Of a DNA stretch of 64,000 nucleotides, positions 50,072-58,807 are shown one piece after another. The translations under genes and the position numbers were made by a program. Below the pieces are notes generated by a model. It searched no databases. It had not been told where the DNA came from and saw only the letters and a list, made by a program, of their open reading frames with translations. The stretch is from positions 1 to 64,000 of the forward strand of contig CAMJHF010000009.1 of NCBI GenBank assembly GCA_946405435.1. The letters are read 5' to 3'. Numbering within the stretch: position 1 is the stretch's first letter; the number at the start of each line of letters is the position of its first letter. The DNA comes from an uncultured Bacteroidales bacterium. Lineage in GTDB: Bacteria; Bacteroidota; Bacteroidia; Bacteroidales; UBA932.

Positions 50072-52759
50072 ATGAAGACTAATATTGCTGTCATAATGGC
50101 CGCGTTCTGCATTGCAGCCTGCAGCGGACGCTATGAAATTCCGGAACCTCCGGGCGGGCCTTTGAAGAAGGAAGTGAACATTGTAATCTCCGGAGGAAGT
50201 CTTCCGGCAGTAGACACAAGGAGCAGCGTCACAGCGGCGGAGGATGGAATCCGTTCCGCTACCGTACTGTTCTTCAAGGATGGAGTCCTTCAGGAGCAGT
50301 TGGGCAAACAGGTCTCCTTTTCGGGACGCGGCGTTAGCAGCTGCACCATCACGGTTGAACTGTTGTCAGGGTGCAGCTATGACATTCTTGCCATCGCCAA
50401 TGCGAATCCTGGCAATGTCCCCGCACGGCTTTCAGAAGCCTTGGCGGGCCTGGCTTGCTGCGTTTCAGATATAAAGTCTTGGAGTTCAGATGGTTTGCCT
50501 ATGGCGGGAAGGGCAGTGTGCCGGGTCCCGGCCTCCGGATCAAGTGTGGAGATACCTCTGGTGCGCCTTGTGTCCAAGGTGAATTTTACCGTGAAGACAT
50601 CCGGCATAAAGCATGGAACCCTTAAACTGACGTCGATACGCGTCCGTCAAATGAATAGCGTGTGCCCCTTTTTTGCACCGGGACGCGCAGCCGCGCAAGT
50701 GTGCGACGGCGACCTGGCCTCGGCCGCAGAACTCTCGGGCGCCAACGCCAGCCCCGGCGGCTATACATGCAGCTTCTATGTCCTGGAAAACCTGCAGGGG
50801 AACATATTGGCGGGCAACAGCGACCCAAGGGCAAAAGTCCCGGACAGGGTAAGGGCGGCGGGTCATAATCCTGATCTGTGCACTTATCTGGAACTGCTTG
50901 GAACCTATAGCGGCAGCTCCGGCCAGCTGCGCGGTGAACCTCTTACCGCCCGGCTGTTCCTCGGCTCCGATGCGAGTTCGAACTTCGACCTGCTTCGCAA
51001 CAGCCAGTACAACATAGAGCTTTCCATTACCGATGAAGGGTGCCTTGGGACCGATTGGAAGATAGACGGCAACCTGTTGGACAGCAGGGAGATGTATTTC
51101 AGCCCGGCAAGCAGTTCCCTCCAGCCCGGCTCCATCGGCAGCGCCCGGCTCGTGACCAATCTGAGCTATGCGGCAGGAGATTATTCCTACTCGGTGGGCG
51201 GAGACCTTATGTACTTTGACGTGCAAGCCGCAGATGGGGCGCGGCAGTTTACGGTAACATGCCTTCCCGGCGCTCCTGCCGGTGCGCATGTCGAAATCAC
51301 TGCTTCTACCTGGGACGGCAGGGTGACTGCCGTCCACAGGGCCTCGGCGGCTGCGGCCCAATCTGCAGAGTATACAGCCGTCTGGCAGGAAGGCGGAAGC
51401 GTTCTTTACCTGGCGCAGCGAGGAGTGCTGTATATCAAGGACGCCTCGACCGGAAACATCCCCGGAGGAAAACTTACGGCGTCAAGTACGACAGGGGTGA
51501 CGGATATCACCAAATCCGGCTCGGGATGGCTTGTAGATGCGGTGCAGACTGGCGAAGATACCATCGTGATAAAAGCGGACGGCGAAGTGATAGCGCGAAT
51601 CCCTTTCTCCTGCGTGGCGCCGGTGCTCAAGTTCTCATCCGACAGAATATTCCTCCCCCTGGACGGGAACGTAGTCACCTGCGGTCCATCTTATCGGAAA
51701 GTTGATGGCAGCGTATTGAATTACAGTGACTTCGTGCCCGAGTTGTATGAGGAGCTGCTGGACGTTTCGGTAGAGCGCGATGCTTCAGTCCAGAAGTTCG
51801 GGCGAAGCTGGCAGCGCGGGTCCGGTTACGGTAATCCGGCGGTAAGGAGCAGGATGATGGCTTCGACCCACAGCGTTTTCGGCTTCTACCTGGACAAGTT
51901 GGAAGTGGGCGGAGTTGCCATAAGCGACAATTATGATTTTTCCGCCGGTCCGGTCATGCTTGAACGCGTGACGGGGTATCCCAACGACAGGGATTGCGGA
52001 GTGGCGCCGGCAACTGCTGAACTATATACTTCCGATCCTTTTTCCGGTTCAGTGTATCTCGGAGAGAGGAGCAGCTGGGCGCTTGCCCGCTGGAACGACC
52101 TTTCAGACCGCAACGAAACCTTTACATTCACATTTGGAGACCTTGTGCTCCCGGGCAACGATGCTAGCGCGGCTTCCGTGGTATATCCTTTCTCGGAAGA
52201 AGGGAAGTACGAATTCACCAAGCCCGACAGGAACACCGTCAAGATGACTATCTTGTACAACGATTATGTGGAGACGGCAATGCCGGAGCACGACTTTACC
52301 CTCGCTCCGGTCATGCGCAACAGGAACTCGGGGCATACTTATATTTCGCATAACAGGCTCTCCGCCGCGTTTACGGTCAATCTTGCCGTGGGAGGCGCAG
52401 TTGAAGAAAATGGCGCGGGAGGATGTGACGTACGGGTGGAATGGGCGTTCCCTCGTCGCGACGAAGGACGGCTTTCCTATATCGAGAAGAATGCTGTTGC
52501 CGCTTATTCGGATGCCGGCAGATGGAACAAAGGCATGTACGAAAGGCTCTACATAGTCCACGGCTATACTCCTGACTATGTGCTGGAAACGGAATCACCA
52601 GCCTACAGCTTCGCGGATTTGAGCGTGGCGCATTCCGTCATAAGTCCCTTGTCAGGATCAAGCTATCATGTCCCGGAAGAATATGGGGGAGGTTACGACC
52701 TGGTGCTGTGGAAGTATGAAGAACTCTATCCCGACACAGGAGGGTGGCTCCCGAAATAG
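50072..52759 (+). CDS. DUF4906 fimbrial accessory/tip protein
   Basis: 895 residues. Lipobox AAC (Cys17). N-terminal fimbrillin-like domain (EVNIVISGGSLPAVDTRSS, IRSATVLFFKDGVLQEQL, YDILAIANANPGNVP) then YVLENLQGNILAGNSDP and LRNSQYNIELSITDEGC, where DUF4906 is recognised. The long rest is beta-rich; it contains one repeat-like segment about residue 560-700 with Asp/Asn-Gly turns. Such large last genes of fimbrial operons encode tip adhesins (FimE/Mfa5-like). The last 34 bp overlap the convergent arginase-family gene. Confidence 0.75.
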   Translation: MKTNIAVIMAAFCIAACSGRYEIPEPPGGPLKKEVNIVISGGSLPAVDTRSSVTAAEDGIRSATVLFFKDGVLQEQLGKQVSFSGRGVSSCTITVELLSGCSYDILAIANANPGNVPARLSEALAGLACCVSDIKSWSSDGLPMAGRAVCRVPASGSSVEIPLVRLVSKVNFTVKTSGIKHGTLKLTSIRVRQMNSVCPFFAPGRAAAQVCDGDLASAAELSGANASPGGYTCSFYVLENLQGNILAGNSDPRAKVPDRVRAAGHNPDLCTYLELLGTYSGSSGQLRGEPLTARLFLGSDASSNFDLLRNSQYNIELSITDEGCLGTDWKIDGNLLDSREMYFSPASSSLQPGSIGSARLVTNLSYAAGDYSYSVGGDLMYFDVQAADGARQFTVTCLPGAPAGAHVEITASTWDGRVTAVHRASAAAAQSAEYTAVWQEGGSVLYLAQRGVLYIKDASTGNIPGGKLTASSTTGVTDITKSGSGWLVDAVQTGEDTIVIKADGEVIARIPFSCVAPVLKFSSDRIFLPLDGNVVTCGPSYRKVDGSVLNYSDFVPELYEELLDVSVERDASVQKFGRSWQRGSGYGNPAVRSRMMASTHSVFGFYLDKLEVGGVAISDNYDFSAGPVMLERVTGYPNDRDCGVAPATAELYTSDPFSGSVYLGERSSWALARWNDLSDRNETFTFTFGDLVLPGNDASAASVVYPFSEEGKYEFTKPDRNTVKMTILYNDYVETAMPEHDFTLAPVMRNRNSGHTYISHNRLSAAFTVNLAVGGAVEENGAGGCDVRVEWAFPRRDEGRLSYIEKNAVAAYSDAGRWNKGMYERLYIVHGYTPDYVLETESPAYSFADLSVAHSVISPLSGSSYHVPEEYGGGYDLVLWKYEELYPDTGGWLPK

Positions 52760-53373
52760 GAGGCAAGTATGTTGCGCGTGCGAACATTTACTGCAAGGTC
52801 GGCGGCGCCGGCACCCTGGGCTATGGTGAGGCCTCCGCAGATATCTACACCTGCGATCCGGTGGCTGCGGCTTATTGTTTCGACAGATTCTATAAGCTCG
52901 TCCGGCGTCATCGCGCCCTGGCTCCAGTCGGTCCGCGCCCAGTCGGGAGAAAGAACATCCAGGTCGATGGACAGGTAGACGGGCAGCTCGCCGGGGATGT
53001 CGGCAGTGTTTAGGTAATCAGCTTTCATTGCCGGAATGTCCTTTCTGGCCGAGTCTACCCAGTTGCCGCAGCTCAGGAGGCCTGCTCCCAGCGAATCTTG
53101 TTCGTCATCGGGATGATTGTCGAACAGTGCCAGGACAAAGGGCGAACTCATTTTTTCCAGCCATAGTTTGCTGATGTAGTGGAAATCTCCGGTATCTATC
53201 CAATGGATATCAGAGATTTGTTCTGCTCCAATTGCTTGGCGTAGAGCGCACAAGGCCTCTTCGCTGCAGTAGCAGAAACACCCTTCGAGAGCGCGGAGGT
53301 CAAGGAGTTTCGAACCCTCTGGAAGCCATCCTTCATCGTCGTAGACGCCGCTTAAATTCAGAATTGTGTGCAT
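52726..53373 (-). CDS. Arginase-family hydrolase
   Basis: 215 residues, shorter than standard arginase or formiminoglutamase (about 300) because the N-terminal part is reduced. Metal ligands are present: WIDTGDFHY, LFDNHPDDE (D-x-H-x-x-D), and LSIDLDVLSPD (S-x-D-x-D), then VDICGG. Manganese-dependent removal of a guanidino or amidino group; substrate cannot be told. Formiminoglutamate would suit the hut genes 8 kb away, but the gene is not in that operon. Own promoter, divergent from the lplA unit. Confidence 0.8.
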   Translation of the reverse strand: MHTILNLSGVYDDEGWLPEGSKLLDLRALEGCFCYCSEEALCALRQAIGAEQISDIHWIDTGDFHYISKLWLEKMSSPFVLALFDNHPDDEQDSLGAGLLSCGNWVDSARKDIPAMKADYLNTADIPGELPVYLSIDLDVLSPDWARTDWSQGAMTPDELIESVETISRSHRIAGVDICGGLTIAQGAGAADLAVNVRTRNILASYFGSHPPVSG

Positions 53374-53381
53374 AACTTGTT

Positions 53382-53389
53382 CAAATCTA
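53382..53389 (-). promoter_or_regulatory. TAnnTTTG box of the arginase-family gene
   Basis: TAGATTTG on the minus strand, 8 nt before the ATG. Confidence 0.55.
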
Positions 53390-53401
53390 AAAAAAAATTC
53401 T

Positions 53402-53409
53402 TAAATTTG
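53402..53409 (+). promoter_or_regulatory. TAnnTTTG box of the 53443-lplA unit
   Basis: TAAATTTG, 33 nt before the ATG at 53443. Confidence 0.55.
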
Positions 53410-53442
53410 CCCCAATCACGTGCTTGTAATAGAGTTTTTTTG

Positions 53443-53907
53443 ATGACCTCTGAACAACTGTTCCCCCTGGATCCGGAGAAAGTCTACTATTCGATGGATG
53501 AGCTTACACTCGAGACCGATAACGGCCCCGTGACTCTCAAATTGGGGGCGTGGCTCAACGCAGATCCTGTCCGCATCCATCGTATGATAGTGAAAGACAA
53601 GGTTTTGCAGGTTGATAACTTTGAGGTCCTCAATCCTCTCGTCAGTAAACTCCGCAGGGCGGACCCCGAGTATTACAAGCGTTTCATGGGCCTTCAGCTC
53701 ATCATAGACTATCCTGGTTACAGTTCCGGAATCGTCGCCAAGATACCTTATGAGAACGATCCGGTGGGATTTTACAAATGGTGGCGCAAGGGCAAGCACG
53801 AAGACAAAGTCTACCTGTCTCTGCGCAACCGCATCCTCCTTTTCGAGAAAGTGTCGATGATGGATCCCAAGATGATCCTGAAAAAAGACCTGAAGGAAAT
53901 CCAGTAA
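53443..53907 (+). CDS. Unrecognised 154-residue protein upstream of lplA
   Basis: Starts MTSEQLFPLDPEKVYY at ATG 53443. No signal peptide, membrane segment or Cys. Visible parts: an acidic N-terminal strand region (YSMDELTLETDNGPVTLKLG), LVSKLRRADPEYYKRFMGLQ in the middle, IIDYPGYSSGIVAKIPYEND, and a basic C-terminal segment (WWRKGKHEDKVYLSLRNR, ending DPKMILKKDLKEIQ). I cannot assign a family. lplA follows after 3 nt, so a link to lipoate or glycine metabolism is possible but only from context. Confidence 0.7.
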   Translation: MTSEQLFPLDPEKVYYSMDELTLETDNGPVTLKLGAWLNADPVRIHRMIVKDKVLQVDNFEVLNPLVSKLRRADPEYYKRFMGLQLIIDYPGYSSGIVAKIPYENDPVGFYKWWRKGKHEDKVYLSLRNRILLFEKVSMMDPKMILKKDLKEIQ

Positions 53908-53910
53908 CCG

Positions 53911-54621
53911 ATGGACTTTATCCTTCTTCCTGACCGGGCCCACAAGCCCCTGTCGTTCTACCTGGCCATGGAAGAATATGTAGCTGCGGCCATAGGCTGC
54001 GGTTTTTTTGTATGGCAGGTCGACCCTACCGTAATAATAGGCAGGAACCAGGATCTCCGGTCGGAGGTTGACCTTGAGTATTGCAACGCAAAAGGCATCA
54101 ATATCGTGCGCCGTAAAAGCGGCGGCGGATGCGTGTATGCCGACCGGGGCAACCTGATGATTTCCTATATCACTCCGCGCAAAGGTGTAGATGATGTTTT
54201 CCCCTTCTTCATGAACCGCCTTGCCGGCGTTCTCCGTGACTGTGGAGTCAATGCCATGGTCACAGGGCGCAACGATATCCTTGTCGGTGGACGCAAAGTG
54301 TCGGGCAGTGCCTTCTTTGTGCATCCTGGCGCCAGCATAGTACATTCCACGCTGATGTTCAACGTGGATCTGGATGTCCTCGAGCGTGCCATTACGCCGT
54401 CGGCCGAAAAGCTTTCGAGGCATGCCGTTCGCTCGGTCAGGCAGCGCGTAGCCAATCTTGCCGAGTTCGCTCCGGACCTTTCCGTCGAGGCTGTTACCGA
54501 AGCGCTCAAGGCCACTTTCTGCGACTCGGAAAGAGTCTTGACCGGGCTGGAAATTGACTCGGTGCGGCAATTGGAAAAAAGCTATCACAAAGAGTCGTTT
54601 ATTCTTGGAAAAGCGCCTTAA
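53911..54621 (+). CDS. lplA: Lipoate-protein ligase A
   Basis: 236 residues: the catalytic domain only, without the C-terminal accessory domain of Escherichia coli LplA. NIVRRKSGGGCVYADRGNLM is the lipoate-binding RR-x-SGGG motif and GRNDILVGGRKVSGSA carries the catalytic Lys. It activates lipoate with ATP and attaches it to the GcvH Lys; a separate accessory-domain protein may be needed. Directly upstream of gcvT. Confidence 0.93.
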   Translation: MDFILLPDRAHKPLSFYLAMEEYVAAAIGCGFFVWQVDPTVIIGRNQDLRSEVDLEYCNAKGINIVRRKSGGGCVYADRGNLMISYITPRKGVDDVFPFFMNRLAGVLRDCGVNAMVTGRNDILVGGRKVSGSAFFVHPGASIVHSTLMFNVDLDVLERAITPSAEKLSRHAVRSVRQRVANLAEFAPDLSVEAVTEALKATFCDSERVLTGLEIDSVRQLEKSYHKESFILGKAP

Positions 54622-54627
54622 AACACG

Positions 54628-54635
54628 TATATTTG
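54628..54635 (+). promoter_or_regulatory. TAnnTTTG box of the gcv operon
   Basis: TATATTTG, 8 nt before the gcvT ATG. A leader this short leaves no room for a glycine riboswitch. Confidence 0.65.
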
Positions 54636-54643
54636 ACACTACT

Positions 54644-55747
54644 ATGGACCAATCTCTGAAAGTTACCTGCCTGCACGACAGCCACATATCGTTGGGGGCC
54701 AAGATGAGCCCCTTCGCAGGCTTTGACATGCCGATACAATACAGCGGCATAATCCAGGAACATAATGCGGTGCGCAATGCCGCGGGTATGTTCGACGTTT
54801 CCCACATGGGCGAGATAGTCGTCGACGGACCGGACGCCGAAGCTTTTGTAAATCATGTATTTACCAATGACGTGCGGCCACTGGCGGCCGGCGGCATCCT
54901 CTATGGTATGATGTGCTACCCCGACGGCGGAGTCGTAGACGACCTGCTCGTCTACAAGGAATTCGAATCGGGATTCCTGCTGGTGGTAAACGCCGCCAAC
55001 ATAGAGAAGGATTACGAGTGGCTGCAGCAGCAGTCGGAAGGTTTTGAGGTGGAAATCTTCAACGACTCCGACTCCTGGGGCCAGATTGCCCTCCAGGGTC
55101 CCGCATCCGAGGACGCCCTGGTAAAGGCCTTCGGCCTTGAGGAACTGCGCGACCTGGAATTCTACACCTTCTTCGACCTCGAAGATGAAGACGGCGGCCG
55201 CGTTATCGTGAGCCGTACCGGCTATACCGGCGAGGACGGATTCGAGATTTACGCTTCTCCGGACAATATTGTCGACCTTTGGAATCTTTTCCTCGAAGAT
55301 GGCATTACGCCCTGCGGCCTTGGCTGCCGCGACACCCTTCGGTTCGAGGCCGGCCTTCCCCTGTACGGCGATGAACTGAGTCCCGAAATCAGCCCCGTCA
55401 TGGCCGGCCTGTCCATGTTCTGCAAACTGGACAAGCCCGAATTCATAGGTAAGGAAGCCATAGAAAAACAGAAGGCGGAGGGCGTGGCCCGCAAGATAGT
55501 GGGAATCGAACTCCACGACAATGCCATCCCCCGTGCCGGTTATCCAGTGGAACTCGAAGACGGAACGCAGGTAGGAGTAGTGACCACCGGCTACCATTCC
55601 ATCAGTCTGGACAAGAGCATCTGTTTCGCCCTGGTGGATTCCCGGTATTCGGCGCTCGGCACCCCTCTGTATATCAGGATCCGCAAGCGCGTCTTCCCTG
55701 GAGAAGTTATCAAAAAGAGGTTTTATAAGACAAACTATAAAAAATGA
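54644..55747 (+). CDS. gcvT: Glycine cleavage system T protein (aminomethyltransferase)
   Basis: 367 residues from ATG 54644. SPFAGFDMPIQYSGIIQEHNAVR, MFDVSHMGEI, DGGVVDDLLVYKE (with the catalytic Asp), VSRTGYTGEDGFEIY and the C-terminal barrel (GYPVELEDGTQVGVVTTGYHS). It moves the methylene group of the GcvH-bound intermediate to THF and frees ammonia. Ends in ATGA overlap with gcvH. Confidence 0.98.
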   Translation: MDQSLKVTCLHDSHISLGAKMSPFAGFDMPIQYSGIIQEHNAVRNAAGMFDVSHMGEIVVDGPDAEAFVNHVFTNDVRPLAAGGILYGMMCYPDGGVVDDLLVYKEFESGFLLVVNAANIEKDYEWLQQQSEGFEVEIFNDSDSWGQIALQGPASEDALVKAFGLEELRDLEFYTFFDLEDEDGGRVIVSRTGYTGEDGFEIYASPDNIVDLWNLFLEDGITPCGLGCRDTLRFEAGLPLYGDELSPEISPVMAGLSMFCKLDKPEFIGKEAIEKQKAEGVARKIVGIELHDNAIPRAGYPVELEDGTQVGVVTTGYHSISLDKSICFALVDSRYSALGTPLYIRIRKRVFPGEVIKKRFYKTNYKK

Positions 55748-56121
55748 GCAGAATAATCGAAGGACTCCTTTACAGCAAGTCACATGAATGGGTGAAGGTC
55801 GAGGACGGCCTCGCCGTCATCGGTGTATCCGACTTTGCACAATCCGAAATGGGTGATATCACTTATGTGGATCTCCCTTCTGAAGGCGATGAAATCCAGG
55901 CCGGTGAGGAATTCGGCGCCCTCGAAAGCGTCAAGGCCTCCAGTGACCTTTACAGCCCCGTGAGCGGCACTGTCGAGGCCGTCAACGAAGAGCTCGAATC
56001 GGCTCCCGAACTGGTCAACCAAGATGCCTACGCCGCATGGATCATCAAGGTCCGCATGAGCGACGCTTCCGAACTTGAATCCCTGCTGGATGCAGCGGCA
56101 TACGCCAAGATAGCAGAGTAA
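55744..56121 (+). CDS. gcvH: Glycine cleavage system H protein
   Basis: 125 residues. SKSHEWVKVEDGLAVIGVSDFAQ and ALESVKASSDLYSPVSG with the lipoyl-Lys64. Shuttles the aminomethyl group on lipoate between P, T and L proteins. Confidence 0.98.
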   Translation: MSRIIEGLLYSKSHEWVKVEDGLAVIGVSDFAQSEMGDITYVDLPSEGDEIQAGEEFGALESVKASSDLYSPVSGTVEAVNEELESAPELVNQDAYAAWIIKVRMSDASELESLLDAAAYAKIAE

Positions 56122-56123
56122 AT

Positions 56124-57437
56124 ATGGGAACATTCGCCTATTTCCCCCACACAGAGGAGGATATTCGGGTGATGTTGGAACGTATAGGCGCACCCTCTCT
56201 GGATGCGCTCTATTCTGATGTGCCCGAAGAGTTCATCCGCAAGGAAGAGTACGACCTTCCTTCCGCCATGACCGAGGACCAGGTCCGCGCCTGGTTTGAG
56301 TCCATGGCCGCCCGTAACACACGCCTGAAGGTTTTCGCCGGCGCAGGAGCTTATGATCATTACACTCCATCTGTAATCCCGTACATCACCTCCCGTTCGG
56401 AATTCCTTACCGCCTACACGCCCTACCAGTGCGAGATATCGCAGGGAACGCTGCGCTACATATTCGAGTGGCAGACCATGATCTGCGCCCTCACGGGACT
56501 GGATGTAGCCAATGCATCCATGTACGACGGCCCTACGGCGGCAGCCGAGGCCATGCGCATGTGCGTCGCCAGCACCCGCAAGCGCAATACGGTAGTGGCC
56601 TCGTCCGGGCTGTTGCCCAATGTGCTGGAAGTGCTGCGTACCTATGCGCATTATTCCGGCATCAACCTGGTGGAAACCTGGGATGTGGCCGAGGCCGTGG
56701 CTGAAGGCACGCTGGACCTGGCGGGAGTGATCGTCCCTTCCATCAACCGTTATGGACTGATAGAGAGCCATCTCGGCCTGTCGGACCTGGTGCACGGCAT
56801 GGGCGGACTCCTTGTCGAGTACTGCGACCCTTCCGCGCTCGCCGTTGTCAAGACGCCCGCCGAATGGGGCGCCGACATTGCCGTGGGCGACGGCCAGACC
56901 CTGGGCATACCCCTTTGCTACGGAGGCCCATACGTTGGATTCATGGCTTGCCGCACCGACCTCATGCGCAAACTGCCCGGCCGTATAGTGGGGCAGACCC
57001 ATGATGCGCAGGGGCGCAGGGCATTCGTGCTCACCCTCCAGGCCCGCGAGCAGCACATCCGCCGCGAAAAGGCCACGTCGAACATCTGTTCCAACGAGTC
57101 TCTCATGGCCCTCTGGTGTACGGTTTACCTCTCCCTCATGGGCCCCGAAGGGATGCGCCGGCTCAATGCCCTGTGCTACGAGGGCTCGCATTACCTCAAG
57201 GAAGAACTGCTCGCCACGGGACTTTTCTCCGATCCTTTCCCCGACCGCGAGTTCCTCAAGGAATTTGTGCTGACTCCCCGGTGCGACGTTCCCAAACTGC
57301 AGCAGGCCCTTCTGGATGCAGGCATCTTCGGCGCCCTTGCCACCGAAGAAGGATATGTGAGCTTCTGCGTAACCGAGCGCCGTACGCGCGAGGAAATTGA
57401 CAATCTCGTTAAAGTTATAATGGAGGCTGGGTTATGA
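56124..57437 (+). CDS. gcvPA: Glycine dehydrogenase (decarboxylating) subunit 1
   Basis: 437 residues: the N-terminal half of P protein as a separate chain. YFPHTEEDIRVMLERIG, GAGAYDHYTPSVIPYI, EFLTAYTPYQCEISQGTLR, and CGGPYVGFMACR. Pairs with GcvPB to form the active alpha2beta2 enzyme. Bacteroides relatives I know of have a fused P protein, so the split form is worth noting. Overlaps gcvPB by ATGA. Confidence 0.97.
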   Translation: MGTFAYFPHTEEDIRVMLERIGAPSLDALYSDVPEEFIRKEEYDLPSAMTEDQVRAWFESMAARNTRLKVFAGAGAYDHYTPSVIPYITSRSEFLTAYTPYQCEISQGTLRYIFEWQTMICALTGLDVANASMYDGPTAAAEAMRMCVASTRKRNTVVASSGLLPNVLEVLRTYAHYSGINLVETWDVAEAVAEGTLDLAGVIVPSINRYGLIESHLGLSDLVHGMGGLLVEYCDPSALAVVKTPAEWGADIAVGDGQTLGIPLCYGGPYVGFMACRTDLMRKLPGRIVGQTHDAQGRRAFVLTLQAREQHIRREKATSNICSNESLMALWCTVYLSLMGPEGMRRLNALCYEGSHYLKEELLATGLFSDPFPDREFLKEFVLTPRCDVPKLQQALLDAGIFGALATEEGYVSFCVTERRTREEIDNLVKVIMEAGL

Positions 57438-58807
57438 GATACTACGACAAACTCATCTTCGAACTTTCCCGTCCCGGCCGCAGCGCTTTCTCGCTGCCTC
57501 GGCCGGAGAAGGACATCCCCGCATGCGGCAATATATGGCGTGAGTCCGCGCTGGACCTTCCGGAGGTCAGCGAGCCGGATGTCGTCCGCCACTATACCAA
57601 CTTGAGCCAGATGAATTTCGGCGTCGATACCGGATTCTATCCGCTTGGGTCCTGTACCATGAAGTACAATCCCAAGATCAACGAAGAAATCGTCTCCATG
57701 TTCGGCGGTCTGCATCCGCTGCAGCCGGCATCCACCACCCAGGGCGTCCGTGACATCTATTCATTCATGGACAAGGCCCTCGCCGAGATAACCGGCATGA
57801 AGCATTTCACCTTCCTCCCGTGTGCCGGAGCGCACGGCGAGCTCACAGGCCTCATGCTCATAAGGGAATACCACATGAGCAGGGGAGACTCCGCCCGCAC
57901 CAAGATAATAGTCCCGGACAGCGCGCACGGCACCAATCCTGCGAGCGCGGCGGTCTGCGGACTCGATGTGGTGGTGGTCAAGTCCCGTCCCGACGGCCTT
58001 GTGGACATAGAGGCGCTCAAGCCCCTTCTCGGCCCCGACATTGCCGGCATCATGCTCACCAACCCCAACACGCTCGGCCTCTTCGAAAAGGACATCAAGC
58101 AAATAGCGGAACTGGTGCACGGCTGCGGAGGTCTCCTCTACTACGACGGAGCCAACATGAACCCGCTCATGGGCGTCGTTCGCCCCGGAGACATGGGCTT
58201 CGACGTGATGCACCTCAATCTGCACAAGACCTTCTCCACCCCTCATGGCGGCGGCGGTCCCGGCAGCGGCCCGGTGGGCGTGTGCGAGCGCCTGGTGCCG
58301 TTCCTGGAAAAGCCCCGGGTGAGCGGATTCCACGGCAACTTCGGCGTCATCCTCCGTGCCTGTGCTTATATACTGAGTCTCGGGCGTGAGAATGTGAAGC
58401 TGGCGGGCCGTCTGTCGACTCTGGCGGCCAACTATATCAAGGAGTCCCTGAAGGACTGCTTCAAACTGCCGATAGAATCTGTCTGCAAGCATGAGTTCGT
58501 GTTCGATGGCCTGCTGGAGCCCAACGGCGTGACCACCCTCGATGTGGCCAAACGCTTGCTCGACTACGGCTTCCACGCCCCTACGATCTACTTCCCCCTG
58601 CTGTTCCATGAGGCCCTGATGATAGAGCCCACGGAGACGGAGTCGCTGCAGACGCTGGACGCCTTCATCGAAGTGATGCACAAGATTGCCGCCGAGGCGG
58701 CCGGCGACCCGGAATTGCTCAAGAGCGCCCCTCACGACACTCCGATTTCGCGCCCGGATGAAACCACCGCCGCCCGACAGCCGATTCTAAAATACAGCAA
58801 GGTATGA
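57434..58807 (+). CDS. gcvPB: Glycine dehydrogenase (decarboxylating) subunit 2
   Basis: 457 residues: the C-terminal half of P protein, holding the PLP. GSCTMKYNPKINEE, HGTNPASAAVCG, YYDGANMNPLMG and MHLNLHKTFSTPHGGGGPGS with the PLP Lys265. Decarboxylates glycine and loads the aminomethyl group on GcvH. Overlaps the phosphoesterase gene by ATGA. Confidence 0.97.
   Translation: MRYYDKLIFELSRPGRSAFSLPRPEKDIPACGNIWRESALDLPEVSEPDVVRHYTNLSQMNFGVDTGFYPLGSCTMKYNPKINEEIVSMFGGLHPLQPASTTQGVRDIYSFMDKALAEITGMKHFTFLPCAGAHGELTGLMLIREYHMSRGDSARTKIIVPDSAHGTNPASAAVCGLDVVVVKSRPDGLVDIEALKPLLGPDIAGIMLTNPNTLGLFEKDIKQIAELVHGCGGLLYYDGANMNPLMGVVRPGDMGFDVMHLNLHKTFSTPHGGGGPGSGPVGVCERLVPFLEKPRVSGFHGNFGVILRACAYILSLGRENVKLAGRLSTLAANYIKESLKDCFKLPIESVCKHEFVFDGLLEPNGVTTLDVAKRLLDYGFHAPTIYFPLLFHEALMIEPTETESLQTLDAFIEVMHKIAAEAAGDPELLKSAPHDTPISRPDETTAARQPILKYSKV

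Noticed and set aside
54622..54643. Glycine riboswitch before gcvT
   Set aside because: Only 22 bp lie between the lplA stop and gcvT, of which 8 would be leader; no room for an aptamer.
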